DNA of 32,587 nucleotides from Mediterranea sp. An20 (GTDB taxonomy: Bacteria > Bacteroidota > Bacteroidia > Bacteroidales > Bacteroidaceae): the NCBI RefSeq assembly GCF_002160055.1, contig NZ_NFJV01000036.1:1-32587 (forward strand), given 5' to 3'. This document shows positions 14,638-23,291 of the stretch, piece by piece. The notes beneath the pieces were generated by a model. The model was not told the origin of the DNA, did no database searches, and saw only the letters and a program-made list of their open reading frames with translations. Position 1 is the first letter of the stretch. The number at the start of each line of letters is the position of its first letter. Position numbers and translations under genes: made by a program.

Positions 14638-17022
14638 TTATATTAAGCTCATAGCTAATCTATACGTTATAAAGGCTATCATCCATGCCACACAAATCGT
14701 ATAGACGGCGGAAGATACAGCCCATTTCCAACTGCCGCTTTCTTGTTTAATGGCTACAAAAGTGGCTATACAAGGAAAATAAAGTAGTACAAATACCATA
14801 TAAGCAAGTGCGGCAGCAGAAGAGATGTTCTTTTGCAGAGCTTCTTGCAAATTAATGTTATTGTCGGCTTCTTCGTTTTCTGCACTGTACATGACGCCAA
14901 GCGTACTTACCACCAGTTCCTTTGCCCCGATACCGGATAAAACACTGGTGCTCATTTTCCAGTCGAAGCCCAAAGGCTCGAACAGGGGTTCGATGACCTT
15001 GCCGATATGTCCAATGTAAGAGTTTTCCTGTTGCTCGGCAGCTGTAGAATAGCTGTCATGACGAGGAAAATATCCTAAAAACCAAATGATAATGGAACAA
15101 ACCAATATGATGCCGCTCATTTTATGTAGGTATTGTTTGCCTTTTTCCCACGTGTGTCGGAAAACGGATTTTACCGTAGGTATCCGATATGGAGGAAGTT
15201 CCATTACGAAAGGCAGGTCTTCTTCCTTGATGAACCACCCTATGATGTGCGCCGAACATACCGCCACAAGGATGCCCAACACATAAAGCCCTAATAAAAC
15301 CATGCTGGCATAATGGGGAAAGAATAGTCCTGTCATCAAGATATAGAGAGGCAAACGTCCAGTACACGACATGAATGGAATGACGAGCATGGTTATCAGC
15401 CGGCTTCTCCGGCTCTCGATGGTGCGTGTTGCCATCACAGCCGGGACATTGCAACCGAATCCCATGATCATAGGGATGAACGACTTGCCGTGTAATCCGA
15501 TGCGATGCATGATTTTGTCCATAATGAAAGCGGCACGTGCCATATAGCCCGAATCTTCGAGCAAGGAGATGAATAGGTAAAGTATCATGATGTTGGGAAG
15601 GAACACCAATACGCTGCCTACGCCGCCGATAATGCCATCCACCACCAAGTCTTTTAGCATCCCGTCCGGCATATATGTGGAAATCCAATCACCGAATTGC
15701 CCTACGAACCATTCAATCCATTCCATCGGGTATTCGCCCAAAGTAAATGTACCTTGAAAGATCAGATAGAGCAGGAAGAAAAACAATGGGAATGCCAACC
15801 AACGGTTAGTGACAATTGCATCAATTTTGTCTGTTTTTGTCCGTTTGGATGGCTCTTTCGAGGACGCAGGGCAATAAGTCTCTTTCAATGCGCCTTGGAT
15901 AAATGCATATTTTGCATCCACAATGGCAGTTTCCATAGAAGTATGTAGCAATCCGTCTATGCGTTTCTGTTCTTCAAAACGGGTCGTAATGACTTCATCT
16001 CGACAAGGAAGGCTTTCCACTACATTCTCGATGTCCTTGTCCCTCTCCAAATACTTGATGGCAAGGAAACGGGTAGAATATTTGTGGCGGATGCCCTCGT
16101 CGCGTTGGATAAGCAATTGAATGCGGCGGATGCTCGTTTCCAGTTCTTCACCGTGGTTGATGTGGATGTGCCTGCACAATATAGGCTGCTTCTTTTCATA
16201 CACATGGATGATGGTGTCGAATAATCGGTCTATTCCTTCTCCCGTCCTGCTGATGGTTGGAACAATTGGGACGCCCAATAATTGCCCAAGTCGTTCTGTG
16301 TCCAGCTTGTCACCTCGTTCTTGAAATTCGTCATACATATTCAAGGCCATCACTACCCGTAAGTCCATATCAATGACCTGTGTCGTAAGATAAAGGTTAC
16401 GTTCCAGATTGGTACTGTCCACCACATTGAGGACTATATCCGGGATTTCTTCTACAAGGCTTCTGCGTACGTAAAGTTCTTCGGGACTATACGCCGAAAT
16501 GGAATATGTGCCTGGCAAATCCACCAAGGTGAACCGATAGCCGCCATACTCGAATGTCCCTTCCTTGGCATCTACGGTCACACCGCTATAGTTCCCGACA
16601 TGTTCGTGCGCACCGGAAGCGATGTTGAACAAGGATGTTTTTCCACAATTCGGATTGCCGACCAATGCCACTCGTATCGAATGATTCCGTTCGGCCGCCA
16701 TGCGTTCCATTTCTTTTTCAAGAAATGGAACGTCATCACAATGAGAGGCATCAATAGAGAGTTCCTGACTTTGCTTATGTACAAAGTTCTTAGCTTCTTT
16801 TTCACTCACTACTTCGATGTTGTCCGCCTCTTCCCGCCGCAGCGAAATCTTGTAACCGATAATCTCATATTCTATCGGGTCTTGCAACGGCGCGTTCAAT
16901 ATGACTTTTACCCGTTTCCCGAATACAAATCCCATTTCAGTTATCCGTTTTTGGAAACTGCCACGACCATATATCTTGACAATTATCCCGTTTTCGCCCG
17001 TATGTAAATCAGATAATCTCAT
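14638..17022 (-). CDS. feoB: FeoAB fusion, ferrous iron transporter
   Basis: This 794-residue protein starts at 17022 (MRLSDLHTGENG). Residues 1-72 form a FeoA-type SH3 domain, followed by a linker and a G-protein domain with G1 GNPNCGKT (122-129), G3 DLPG (168-171) and G4 NMYD (228-231). The C-terminal half is a multi-segment membrane domain containing the two Gate motifs: FGCNVPAVMATR with SCTGRLPLY, and the later GIGAKELVVST. FeoA-FeoB fusions are typical of Bacteroidetes. It imports Fe(II) across the inner membrane. It lies downstream of an HMA protein and a TonB-dependent receptor on the same strand, but a terminator-like hairpin at 17041-17081 precedes it, so it may be partly independent. 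All key motifs are present. Confidence 0.95.
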   Translation of the reverse strand: MRLSDLHTGENGIIVKIYGRGSFQKRITEMGFVFGKRVKVILNAPLQDPIEYEIIGYKISLRREEADNIEVVSEKEAKNFVHKQSQELSIDASHCDDVPFLEKEMERMAAERNHSIRVALVGNPNCGKTSLFNIASGAHEHVGNYSGVTVDAKEGTFEYGGYRFTLVDLPGTYSISAYSPEELYVRRSLVEEIPDIVLNVVDSTNLERNLYLTTQVIDMDLRVVMALNMYDEFQERGDKLDTERLGQLLGVPIVPTISRTGEGIDRLFDTIIHVYEKKQPILCRHIHINHGEELETSIRRIQLLIQRDEGIRHKYSTRFLAIKYLERDKDIENVVESLPCRDEVITTRFEEQKRIDGLLHTSMETAIVDAKYAFIQGALKETYCPASSKEPSKRTKTDKIDAIVTNRWLAFPLFFFLLYLIFQGTFTLGEYPMEWIEWFVGQFGDWISTYMPDGMLKDLVVDGIIGGVGSVLVFLPNIMILYLFISLLEDSGYMARAAFIMDKIMHRIGLHGKSFIPMIMGFGCNVPAVMATRTIESRRSRLITMLVIPFMSCTGRLPLYILMTGLFFPHYASMVLLGLYVLGILVAVCSAHIIGWFIKEEDLPFVMELPPYRIPTVKSVFRHTWEKGKQYLHKMSGIILVCSIIIWFLGYFPRHDSYSTAAEQQENSYIGHIGKVIEPLFEPLGFDWKMSTSVLSGIGAKELVVSTLGVMYSAENEEADNNINLQEALQKNISSAAALAYMVFVLLYFPCIATFVAIKQESGSWKWAVSSAVYTICVAWMIAFITYRLAMSLI

Positions 17023-17040
17023 TTTTGCTACTTTTAATAT

Positions 17041-17081
17041 AAAAAACGAACGGTACTTTCTGAAGAATTCAAGCACCGTTC
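17041..17081 (-). terminator. Terminator or attenuator upstream of feoAB
   Basis: On the minus strand GAACGGT and ACCGTTC (plus 17075-17081 and 17048-17054) form a 7-pair stem, extended by three pairs past a mismatch, followed immediately by GTTTTTTATA. This is a classical intrinsic terminator shape. It lies between the HMA gene and feoAB, only about 20 bases before the feoAB start, so it could end the upstream transcript or regulate read-through into feoAB. Confidence 0.7.
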
Positions 17082-17160
17082 AAGATTTTACACCAATACT
17101 CCTTTCGCCTTGTCAATGGCTCAATTTATTTTATTCAAAGCCGTATTTATACTATATCCT

Positions 17161-17493
17161 CTATTTTGACGGCTCTTTTGAGTTGTCCTTTGTCTTATGG
17201 AACGGTGTCACAGTATATCCTAATTTACGAATGGCTGTTTTCAGTTTGTCAGGCGTAGTCTTGTCCTTGCGGTATTCGATGGTGACGGTTTTTTGCGGGA
17301 GGTTAACGTCCAGTCCGGTTACCCCTTTCTCGAAAGAAATGTTATCCTCAATGCGTTTTTGACAGTTTTCACAAGTCATTGACACGAGGAATGTCACTTC
17401 TGCCTTCTTGTTTTCTTTCACGTCCTTTGCCGAAACGCCGGATGACAATCCCAGCAAAAACAGGGCTGTCAGCATGATTGTTTTTGTTCTCAT
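17161..17493 (-). CDS. Periplasmic HMA-domain (MerP-like) metal-binding protein
   Basis: This 110-residue protein has a Sec signal peptide (MRTKTIMLTALFLLGLSSGVSA). Its mature part is a single heavy-metal-associated domain: FLVSMTCENCQKRIED with the metal-binding Cys pair C41 and C44 (MTCxxC), then a beta-alpha-beta run ending KLKTAIRKLGYTVTP. Such proteins bind Cu(I), Hg(II) or other soft metals and pass them on. It lies 29 bases downstream of the TonB-dependent receptor and 138 bases upstream of feoAB. The Cys pair suits copper better than iron, so the substrate of this block is uncertain despite the FeoAB neighbour. The tail after residue 95 is charged and disordered. Confidence 0.88.
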   Translation of the reverse strand: MRTKTIMLTALFLLGLSSGVSAKDVKENKKAEVTFLVSMTCENCQKRIEDNISFEKGVTGLDVNLPQKTVTIEYRKDKTTPDKLKTAIRKLGYTVTPFHKTKDNSKEPSK

Positions 17494-17522
17494 TGTCTTC
17501 TATTTATTTTTAGTTCTGTTTG

Positions 17523-19736
17523 TTACATCTTGGGTATGTTGTAGCGGATGCCCGCATAAAGTTTGTAGCCCATTGTTGGTCCCCATACCATTGTAGCGTC
17601 AAAATCCGGGCTGTACGGGTCTCCTGCCGATACAATCGGGTTCTTCTGCTTATAGTTTGTCAGGTTCTCTCCACCCACATAGATGCTCCACCGGCGGAAA
17701 CGGCGCGTAACTTGTGCGCTCAGTTGGGTGTACGACGGGAAGGTGCTGCCCCATAACGGACGTTCCGCATCGGGTGTCGGCATACGTCCCCCGCCATTGA
17801 ACTGGACAGTCACATCGAACTGCCATTTCTTCAACGGCGTTTCGTATGATGCCGTAACCAAAGCTTTGTAACGGCTGGTGAGCGGTTTGCGCAAGGTCTT
17901 GCCGCCATACGTGCATTCCACGTCCATCCAGCGGTAGGCTCCCAGCAGGGTGAAACCACGGAACAGCGGATAGGTGGCGTCTATTTGGAATACGCTGGAA
18001 GTGGATTTGCCGTCCAAGTTGTAGAAATAGATGCTGTGCGCATTCCTGTCCATATCGATTACCACCTGATTTTGAAAATCCGTATAGAACCATTCCGCGT
18101 TTACGGTCAGTTCCTCGCCTTTCACCGGAATATGGAAAGACGCGCTGATGCCGTAGTTCCACGCTTCTTCCTGATGCAGGTCGTCAGCGATGTGCCACGT
18201 GCGGCTGCTTGCGAGCAGGTAACTGTTTTCGGGAAAGATGAAGGTGGTGCGGTAACCCTTTCCGGCGGAAGCCCGCAAGTCGAGCCAGGGGGCAGGCGCA
18301 TACTTGAGGTGCATACGGGGAGTGACGAACCAATGGTGCAAGGTGCTGTAATCGGCGCGCAGTCCCAGCATCCACGTGAAATTCTCCACAGGTGTCCACG
18401 TGTATTCAGCGTATGCACCCGCCACGCTCTCGCTTACGTTGCGTTCCTGCGGACGGTAACGCTCGATGACATTGCCCCGTTGCGCATAGTTGTCCCAGTT
18501 GTAGTTCAATCCTGCCGCCAACTTATGCCTGTCGCCAAATTCGCTTTCATAAAGCAGGGAGGCATAGATGTTCGATTCATATACGTTATATATCTTGTCC
18601 GCATAGTTCGATTGCTGGTCGTGGTACGAGCCTGACGCGATAACCGCTACACTTTCATTCCGGTCTTGATTGATGATGAATCCGTTTTTTGAGAAAAGCT
18701 CCACACGGTTAGCATCGTTATGAATGGTATAGGGAGCAAAATCTTCGTCACCGTGTAAGGTGTGGGAGGTCTGTCCGCTTGTACGGCGGTCTGCGAGTAC
18801 CTTAATGCCCGATTGCGACACGAACTTGGGTGTCTGGTAGTGCCAGCGGTTCATTACGCTGAACGCCTGCATTTCCGGCATATCCAGAAACGTGTCCTTG
18901 TTCTTGTCGTGCGTCCGCTTCTCATTGTAATAGTTCAGGAACAGGGCGGTAGAAAGGCGGTCGTTCAACTCTACGGCTCCCACGGCATTTCCTTCGTAAC
19001 GCCCCGTACTGCTGGCGAAAAGATTGACCAGCAGCGGATCCGCCACTTTCGGTTTCTTATATTCCACGTCAATCTGCCCCGTCACGGACTCGTAGCCGTT
19101 CTTCACCGAAGCCGCTCCTTTGGAAACCTGTATGCTTTGCATCCACGGTCCCGGAATGTAGTCCAGCCCGTAGGTGGAAGCCACGCCCCGCAGGTTCGGG
19201 AAATTCTCCGTGAGCATTTGCACATATGTACCTGCCAGTCCAAGAAGCTGGATTTGTTTGGCTCCCGTCACGGCGTCGCTGTAGGCAACGTCCACCGAAG
19301 GGTTCGTCTCGAAACTCTCCGAGAGGTTGCAGCAGGCGGCACGTGTCAGAGCTTGTGAAGTCACACTTTCCGTATTCAGCACATTGCTGCGGTTCTTGAT
19401 TGTTCCGATGCCTCCTGCCGTGACGACCACCTCTTCCAGTTCAGTACTCTGGCTCATCACCAGAATCTGTACGTCATCGGGACGCTCCATTGTGTAGGTA
19501 AGGGTGTTGAAGCCTACGTAGCCGGCTTTCAACTCCCTCACCTCCTCCGGTATGGAAAGCTCGAAATAGCCGTCCTCGTCCGTAACTGCCGTATGCTTGT
19601 CGGCATCATACACATATGCACCGGGCAAAGGCGTTCCCTCCTTGTCAAGCACATAACCTTTGACCGTCCTGTCCGAAGCCCAAAGGTTCGCGCAGCTTAT
19701 GCAGGAAAGGAACATCCATACTAAAATCTTTTTCAT
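17523..19736 (-). CDS. TonB-dependent outer-membrane receptor, probably for a metal
   Basis: This 737-residue receptor starts at 19736 (MKKILVWMFLSCISCANLWA, a signal peptide). Residues 22-100 form a carboxypeptidase-regulatory-like domain (GYVLDKEGTPLPGAYVY), followed by a TonB-box-like region (ELEEVVVTAGG) and a plug domain with QIQLLGLAGTYVQML and SKGAASVKNGYESVTG. The rest is a 22-strand barrel ending KLYAGIRYNIPKM. The Cys-rich plug start RAACCNLSESFETNP is typical of receptors found beside HMA proteins in Bacteroidetes. It probably imports a metal or metal complex using TonB energy. A TAACTTTG promoter box lies 30 bases upstream, and the AraC regulator with an HMA head lies just before it. 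Confidence 0.92.
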   Translation of the reverse strand: MKKILVWMFLSCISCANLWASDRTVKGYVLDKEGTPLPGAYVYDADKHTAVTDEDGYFELSIPEEVRELKAGYVGFNTLTYTMERPDDVQILVMSQSTELEEVVVTAGGIGTIKNRSNVLNTESVTSQALTRAACCNLSESFETNPSVDVAYSDAVTGAKQIQLLGLAGTYVQMLTENFPNLRGVASTYGLDYIPGPWMQSIQVSKGAASVKNGYESVTGQIDVEYKKPKVADPLLVNLFASSTGRYEGNAVGAVELNDRLSTALFLNYYNEKRTHDKNKDTFLDMPEMQAFSVMNRWHYQTPKFVSQSGIKVLADRRTSGQTSHTLHGDEDFAPYTIHNDANRVELFSKNGFIINQDRNESVAVIASGSYHDQQSNYADKIYNVYESNIYASLLYESEFGDRHKLAAGLNYNWDNYAQRGNVIERYRPQERNVSESVAGAYAEYTWTPVENFTWMLGLRADYSTLHHWFVTPRMHLKYAPAPWLDLRASAGKGYRTTFIFPENSYLLASSRTWHIADDLHQEEAWNYGISASFHIPVKGEELTVNAEWFYTDFQNQVVIDMDRNAHSIYFYNLDGKSTSSVFQIDATYPLFRGFTLLGAYRWMDVECTYGGKTLRKPLTSRYKALVTASYETPLKKWQFDVTVQFNGGGRMPTPDAERPLWGSTFPSYTQLSAQVTRRFRRWSIYVGGENLTNYKQKNPIVSAGDPYSPDFDATMVWGPTMGYKLYAGIRYNIPKM

Positions 19737-19765
19737 AAATAAGTCTTCTTTTATTTTTCCGTGTG

Positions 19766-19773
19766 CAAAGTTA
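19766..19773 (-). promoter_or_regulatory. -7 promoter element of the TonB receptor operon
   Basis: On the minus strand TAACTTTG matches the TAnnTTTG box. The transcript would begin near 19759, about 23 bases before the receptor ATG. No clear -33 box precedes it, which would suit a promoter that depends on an activator such as the adjacent AraC protein. Confidence 0.5.
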
Positions 19774-19816
19774 AACGGCAAGCCGGGTCGGGCTGTTACA
19801 TTATTATGGATACGAT

Positions 19817-20386
19817 TTATATCTCGTCGAGCGGTTTCAGTTTATGTCCTTTCATCGCCTTGAATTGTGTGGGAGACAGTCCCGTCTGCGCCTTGAACTG
19901 CGCGCTCAGATGAGCCACACTCGAATAATGCAGTTTATCCGCAATCTCGCTGACAGTCAGTTCGTCATAGACAAGCAGCTCTTTCACCAGCTCAATTCGT
20001 TGCGCAAGATAATACCGCTCGATGCTGATGCCTTTCATCTCAGTGAACAACTTGCTGAGCGCGCTGTATTCCTTGCGGCATTTGTCCTGCAGATAGTCTG
20101 ACAAGTTCATCTTCTCCTGATATTCCGGATGGCGCACGAACTCAATAACGCCGATACGAATTTGCTCGATAACGCGCATCCGCTTGTCATCAATCACCTC
20201 AAAGCCGTTTTCTTCAAGCCTGCGGCGGATGCAGTCTTTCTTTCCTTCCGGAATAGGCTCAGACAGCACGACTGTACCCAGTTCAACGCTGGCAGGCATG
20301 ATGCCGTTCTCCTTAAAGATATTGGAAACGGTCAGGATGCACCGCCTGCAAACCATATTTTTGATATAGATAGTGTTTCCTTCCAT
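19817..20386 (-). CDS. AraC-family regulator with N-terminal HMA-like metal-sensing domain
   Basis: This 189-residue protein has two parts. Residues 1-70 fold like an HMA domain (TIYIKNMVCRRCILTVSNIF ... LEENGFEVIDD) with a Cys pair C13/C16 in MVCRRC, where HMA proteins bind metal. Residues 85-189 are a two-helix-turn-helix AraC domain (LTVSEIADKLHYSSVAHLSA ... GLSPTQFKAMK). It sits directly upstream of the TonB receptor on the same strand and is its likely metal-responsive regulator. A soft-metal (copper-like) signal is inferred from the Cys pair. It is smaller than ordinary AraC regulators because the sugar-binding domain is replaced. Confidence 0.85.
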   Translation of the reverse strand: MEGNTIYIKNMVCRRCILTVSNIFKENGIMPASVELGTVVLSEPIPEGKKDCIRRRLEENGFEVIDDKRMRVIEQIRIGVIEFVRHPEYQEKMNLSDYLQDKCRKEYSALSKLFTEMKGISIERYYLAQRIELVKELLVYDELTVSEIADKLHYSSVAHLSAQFKAQTGLSPTQFKAMKGHKLKPLDEI

Positions 20387-20436
20387 AATATCTGTTGTTT
20401 ATTAAATAGGCATTCGGGTTACAAAACATATTAAAA

Positions 20437-21226
20437 TTAGCGTGGCATAAATACCCAACGCTTTAACGCATGGTAAACCCCGTTCTCGTCCACCGGCTCC
20501 GTCACATAATCCGCAACGGCTTTCAGTGCTTCATTCGCGTTTCCCATCGCCACTCCAATGCCTGCCTGCTTGATAATTGACATATCATTGCCTCCATCGC
20601 CAAGTGCCATTGTTTCTTCCGCTTTGATGCCTTGATGCGCTGCGATAGCCAGAAGCCCATTTCCCTTGTTTACATTCTTTGCCGTGATGTCGGCAAAGTC
20701 GGGATACCAACGGCTGGACTCGCAGCCCTGCAACAGCGGCATCAACCGTTCTTCTTCATCTTTCGGAATCACCGGAGTGAGTTGTAGGATACGCTGCCGG
20801 AGGACAGGCTCTATCGGGACATCCGTCTGCAAATTGTGGACATCCAGCATCTGACGGAATATGCGGTCGGCACATGCATTGTTGCGGTACATGGCCAAGT
20901 CTTTCTCGCCGACCACCATACAGGCAAAGTCCTTTTCGTCTGCCCACCTGATAACGGTACGGACATCTTCATCGGGTATGGGCTGGCAAGAGATGACTTT
21001 GTTCCCCACAAAGCAATAAGCTCCGTTGGCGGTGATGTAGCCGTCCACCAGATGCTTGATTCCGTCTATGTTGTTTATTAGCGGGAAAGGACGCCCTGTA
21101 GAAATATATATTTTGATGCCTTGCATTTTTGCTTGTACAATGGCATCTATTGTTGATTGCGGAATCCGATGTGTCTTGAAGCTGACCAATGTTCCGTCAA
21201 TATCAAAAAAATATAGCTTTTATCAT
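20437..21226 (-). pseudogene. Cof-type HAD phosphatase gene, frameshifted at its catalytic motif
   Basis: The gene reads from ATG at 21226 as MIKAIFF, where a run of seven T's (21205-21211 as A's on the plus strand) puts it out of frame; with six it would read MIKAIFFDIDGTLVSFKTHR. The rest is intact: a STGRP motif II, a cap domain and GDGGNDMSIIKQAG motif IV, ending KRWVFMPR. HAD-IIB (Cof) enzymes are phosphatases of sugar or flavin phosphates. A TTG start at 21189 would give a 250-residue product lacking the nucleophile Asp, so it should be inactive. It may be switched by slippage in the T-run, decayed, or a sequencing error. Its 5' end is duplicated at 14541-14624. Confidence 0.85.
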
Positions 21227-21601
21227 TATGCAATCTGTTTTTATTCTCATTAATAATAGTTATTTTATGTAGAAGAATAGATCAACAATCTCCATACTTG
21301 ATGCTTTCAGTCCGTCAATCACAATAACTAATGAAAAGCCATTCTTCTATGCAAAATCCAATACAAGCTACTTTATTAAAGTCAATTGTTTTTCTACCAA
21401 TTATGTATTACATACGTGTTATTATACGCACACAATTTAGCTTATAAAACAAACAAAAGCCAAATCCATTCCGATAATATGTATTTTAAAATATTAAGAT
21501 ATTTTTTTATCCGTAACCTTTGATCAATTCTTATTGTTTGCTTCACATTGGGAAAAACTATTAAACGGTTACTTATAAAACCTAATAGATTATATTATAG
21601 T
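21227..21601. other. AT-rich intergenic region, no gene seen
   Basis: About 375 bases between the HAD gene start and the psd stop are AT-rich and without a convincing reading frame, RNA gene or strong hairpin. It separates the metal block from the aminoacyl-tRNA-synthetase block and may be a junction between two acquired pieces. Confidence 0.5.
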
Positions 21602-22266
21602 TTACCTAACTCTTGCCAGTGGTGTCTGACTTTCCACGACTGCATCACCTAATTCCACTAATATCTCATATTCCAATGGAAGCAAAATATCCACTCTCGA
21701 ACCGAATTTTATAAACCCGGCAGTCGTGTTCTGTTCCGCCTCGTATCCCAGTTTTATATAAGACACAATCCGTCGGGCAATAAATCCAGCAATTTGGCGG
21801 AAAAGTATCAAATGACCTTTTGCATTCTCACAACAGTTGTCGTATGTTCATTATCTTTAGATGCTTTTGGTAACCAAGCTACAAGATAACGCCCCGGATG
21901 ATATTTAACGTATTCTATTGTTCCACCTACAGGATACCAGTTCATGTGAATATTGGTCAGCGACATGAAGACCGATATTTGCAGCATTTCACGATGCAGA
22001 TATTCATCCTCCATCACCTTTTCAATCACCACGACACGGCCGTCGCAAGGCGCAAAGACCAACGACGGGTCACTGATACGGATACGTTTCGGTTCCCGAA
22101 AAAAAGTAATGATATAAAGCCAGAAAACGACCAGCAATACAGTACAGAGCTGGAATATAATCGTACTGCGATTGTTGACAAACAGGTAATAAAACAACAG
22201 CCAGCATGATAGGAAAATGATTCCTGAACCCCAAATTATCCGATACCCTTCCTTGTTTATTTTCAT
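21602..22266 (-). pseudogene. psd: Phosphatidylserine decarboxylase gene, single-base frameshift
   Basis: Two frames together make a short-type Psd of about 220 residues. The first part (22266 to about 21830) has two membrane segments, then PKRIRISDPSLVFAPCDGRVV, the NIHMNWYPVGGTI block and YLVAWLPKASKDNEHTTTVV. One base is missing near 21828-21835; restoring it gives ENAKGHLILFRQIAG, continuing with GFIKFGSRVDILLP. The FGS serine is the self-cleavage site that makes the pyruvoyl group. The enzyme converts phosphatidylserine to phosphatidylethanolamine. As read here it would be truncated before that serine and inactive. The host surely has its own copy. Confidence 0.88.
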
Positions 22267-22307
22267 ATTTTCCGATTAAAAGTCTCTATTTGTAATAGTA
22301 TGTCCCA

Positions 22308-23285
22308 TCAGGATTTGATTCTGACTGCTTCAGAAAGCGTTTCATATACCTCCTCACCGTGCACCATCTTCGTCACCTCTTCGGCAAGGCGCATCTGCAT
22401 GGCTTTCGATGAACTGTCCTTGGTGTGAACCTCGACAAGAGCGGCAATATCTTCCTGTGTCAATGTGGTGAATATCTTGATATAACGGCAGGCATCCGTG
22501 TAGCTGACATTCAGCCAGAAATTGAAAAATTCGGCAGGAGAAGTATATCGGGCATCCAACCATATATTTCCGGATTCCGTTTTGCCGAACTTTCCTCCGT
22601 CGGCTTTGGTGATAAGAGGGCAGGTCAAGCCATAGGCTGCATTCCCGCTGATACGCCGGATAAGATCCGTTCCGGAAGTGATGTTTCCCCATTGGTCGGA
22701 GCCGCCCAACTGTAATTTGCAGTTCTTCGTCTTGTTCAGATAATAAAAGTCGTAGGCCTGCAACAACTGGTAGCTGAACTCCGTAAACGAAAGACCGTCA
22801 CGAGCCTCTCCATTGAGACGCTTCTGAACCGAATCCTTCGCCATCATATAGTTAATGGTAACCCGATTGCCTATCTCCCGTAAAAACTCAAAAAAAGAAA
22901 TGGGCGTCAGCCAATCGTAGTTGTTTACGAGTTCTGCCCGGTTGGGTATCTCGGAATCAAAATCAAGAAACCGCGACAACTGTTTCTTGATGCAGCTTAC
23001 ATTATGCTGCAAAGTTTCCATACTCAAAAGATTCCGTTCGTCGGATTTCCCCGACGGGTCACCAATCATTCCGGTCGCCCCGCCGACAAGCACCAACGGC
23101 TTGTGACCGCACTTTTGGAAATGACGTAAAATCATCACTCCACACAAATGTCCTATGTGGAGTGAATCGGCAGTAGGATCGACACCTAAATATGCTGTTA
23201 CCTGTTCCTTTTCAAGAAGTTCCTCTGTGCCCGGCATCAGTTGGTGCAGCATGCCGCGCCATCTCAATTCATCAACGAAATTCAT
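22308..23285 (-). CDS. tyrS: Tyrosyl-tRNA synthetase, lacking the C-terminal S4 domain
   Basis: This 325-residue class Ic synthetase has HIGHL at residues 43-47, the tyrosine-binding YQLLQAYDF and GGSDQWGNI segments, and KFGKT (232-236) in place of KMSKS. The catalytic core and anticodon-contacting helices are present to [11 protein letters not shown]. It then ends [11 protein letters not shown], about 100 residues short of the usual 420-430, so the S4-like RNA-binding domain is gone. No S4-like sequence follows in any frame, so this is not a simple frameshift. It is an accessory copy lying between an MBL lipoprotein gene (6-base gap) and psd. It could be a resistance paralog, an amino-acid adenylating enzyme, or a decaying gene. 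Confidence 0.9.
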   Translation of the reverse strand: MNFVDELRWRGMLHQLMPGTEELLEKEQVTAYLGVDPTADSLHIGHLCGVMILRHFQKCGHKPLVLVGGATGMIGDPSGKSDERNLLSMETLQHNVSCIKKQLSRFLDFDSEIPNRAELVNNYDWLTPISFFEFLREIGNRVTINYMMAKDSVQKRLNGEARDGLSFTEFSYQLLQAYDFYYLNKTKNCKLQLGGSDQWGNITSGTDLIRRISGNAAYGLTCPLITKADGGKFGKTESGNIWLDARYTSPAEFFNFWLNVSYTDACRYIKIFTTLTQEDIAALVEVHTKDSSSKAMQMRLAEEVTKMVHGEEVYETLSEAVRIKS

Positions 23286-23291
23286 AGTGTC

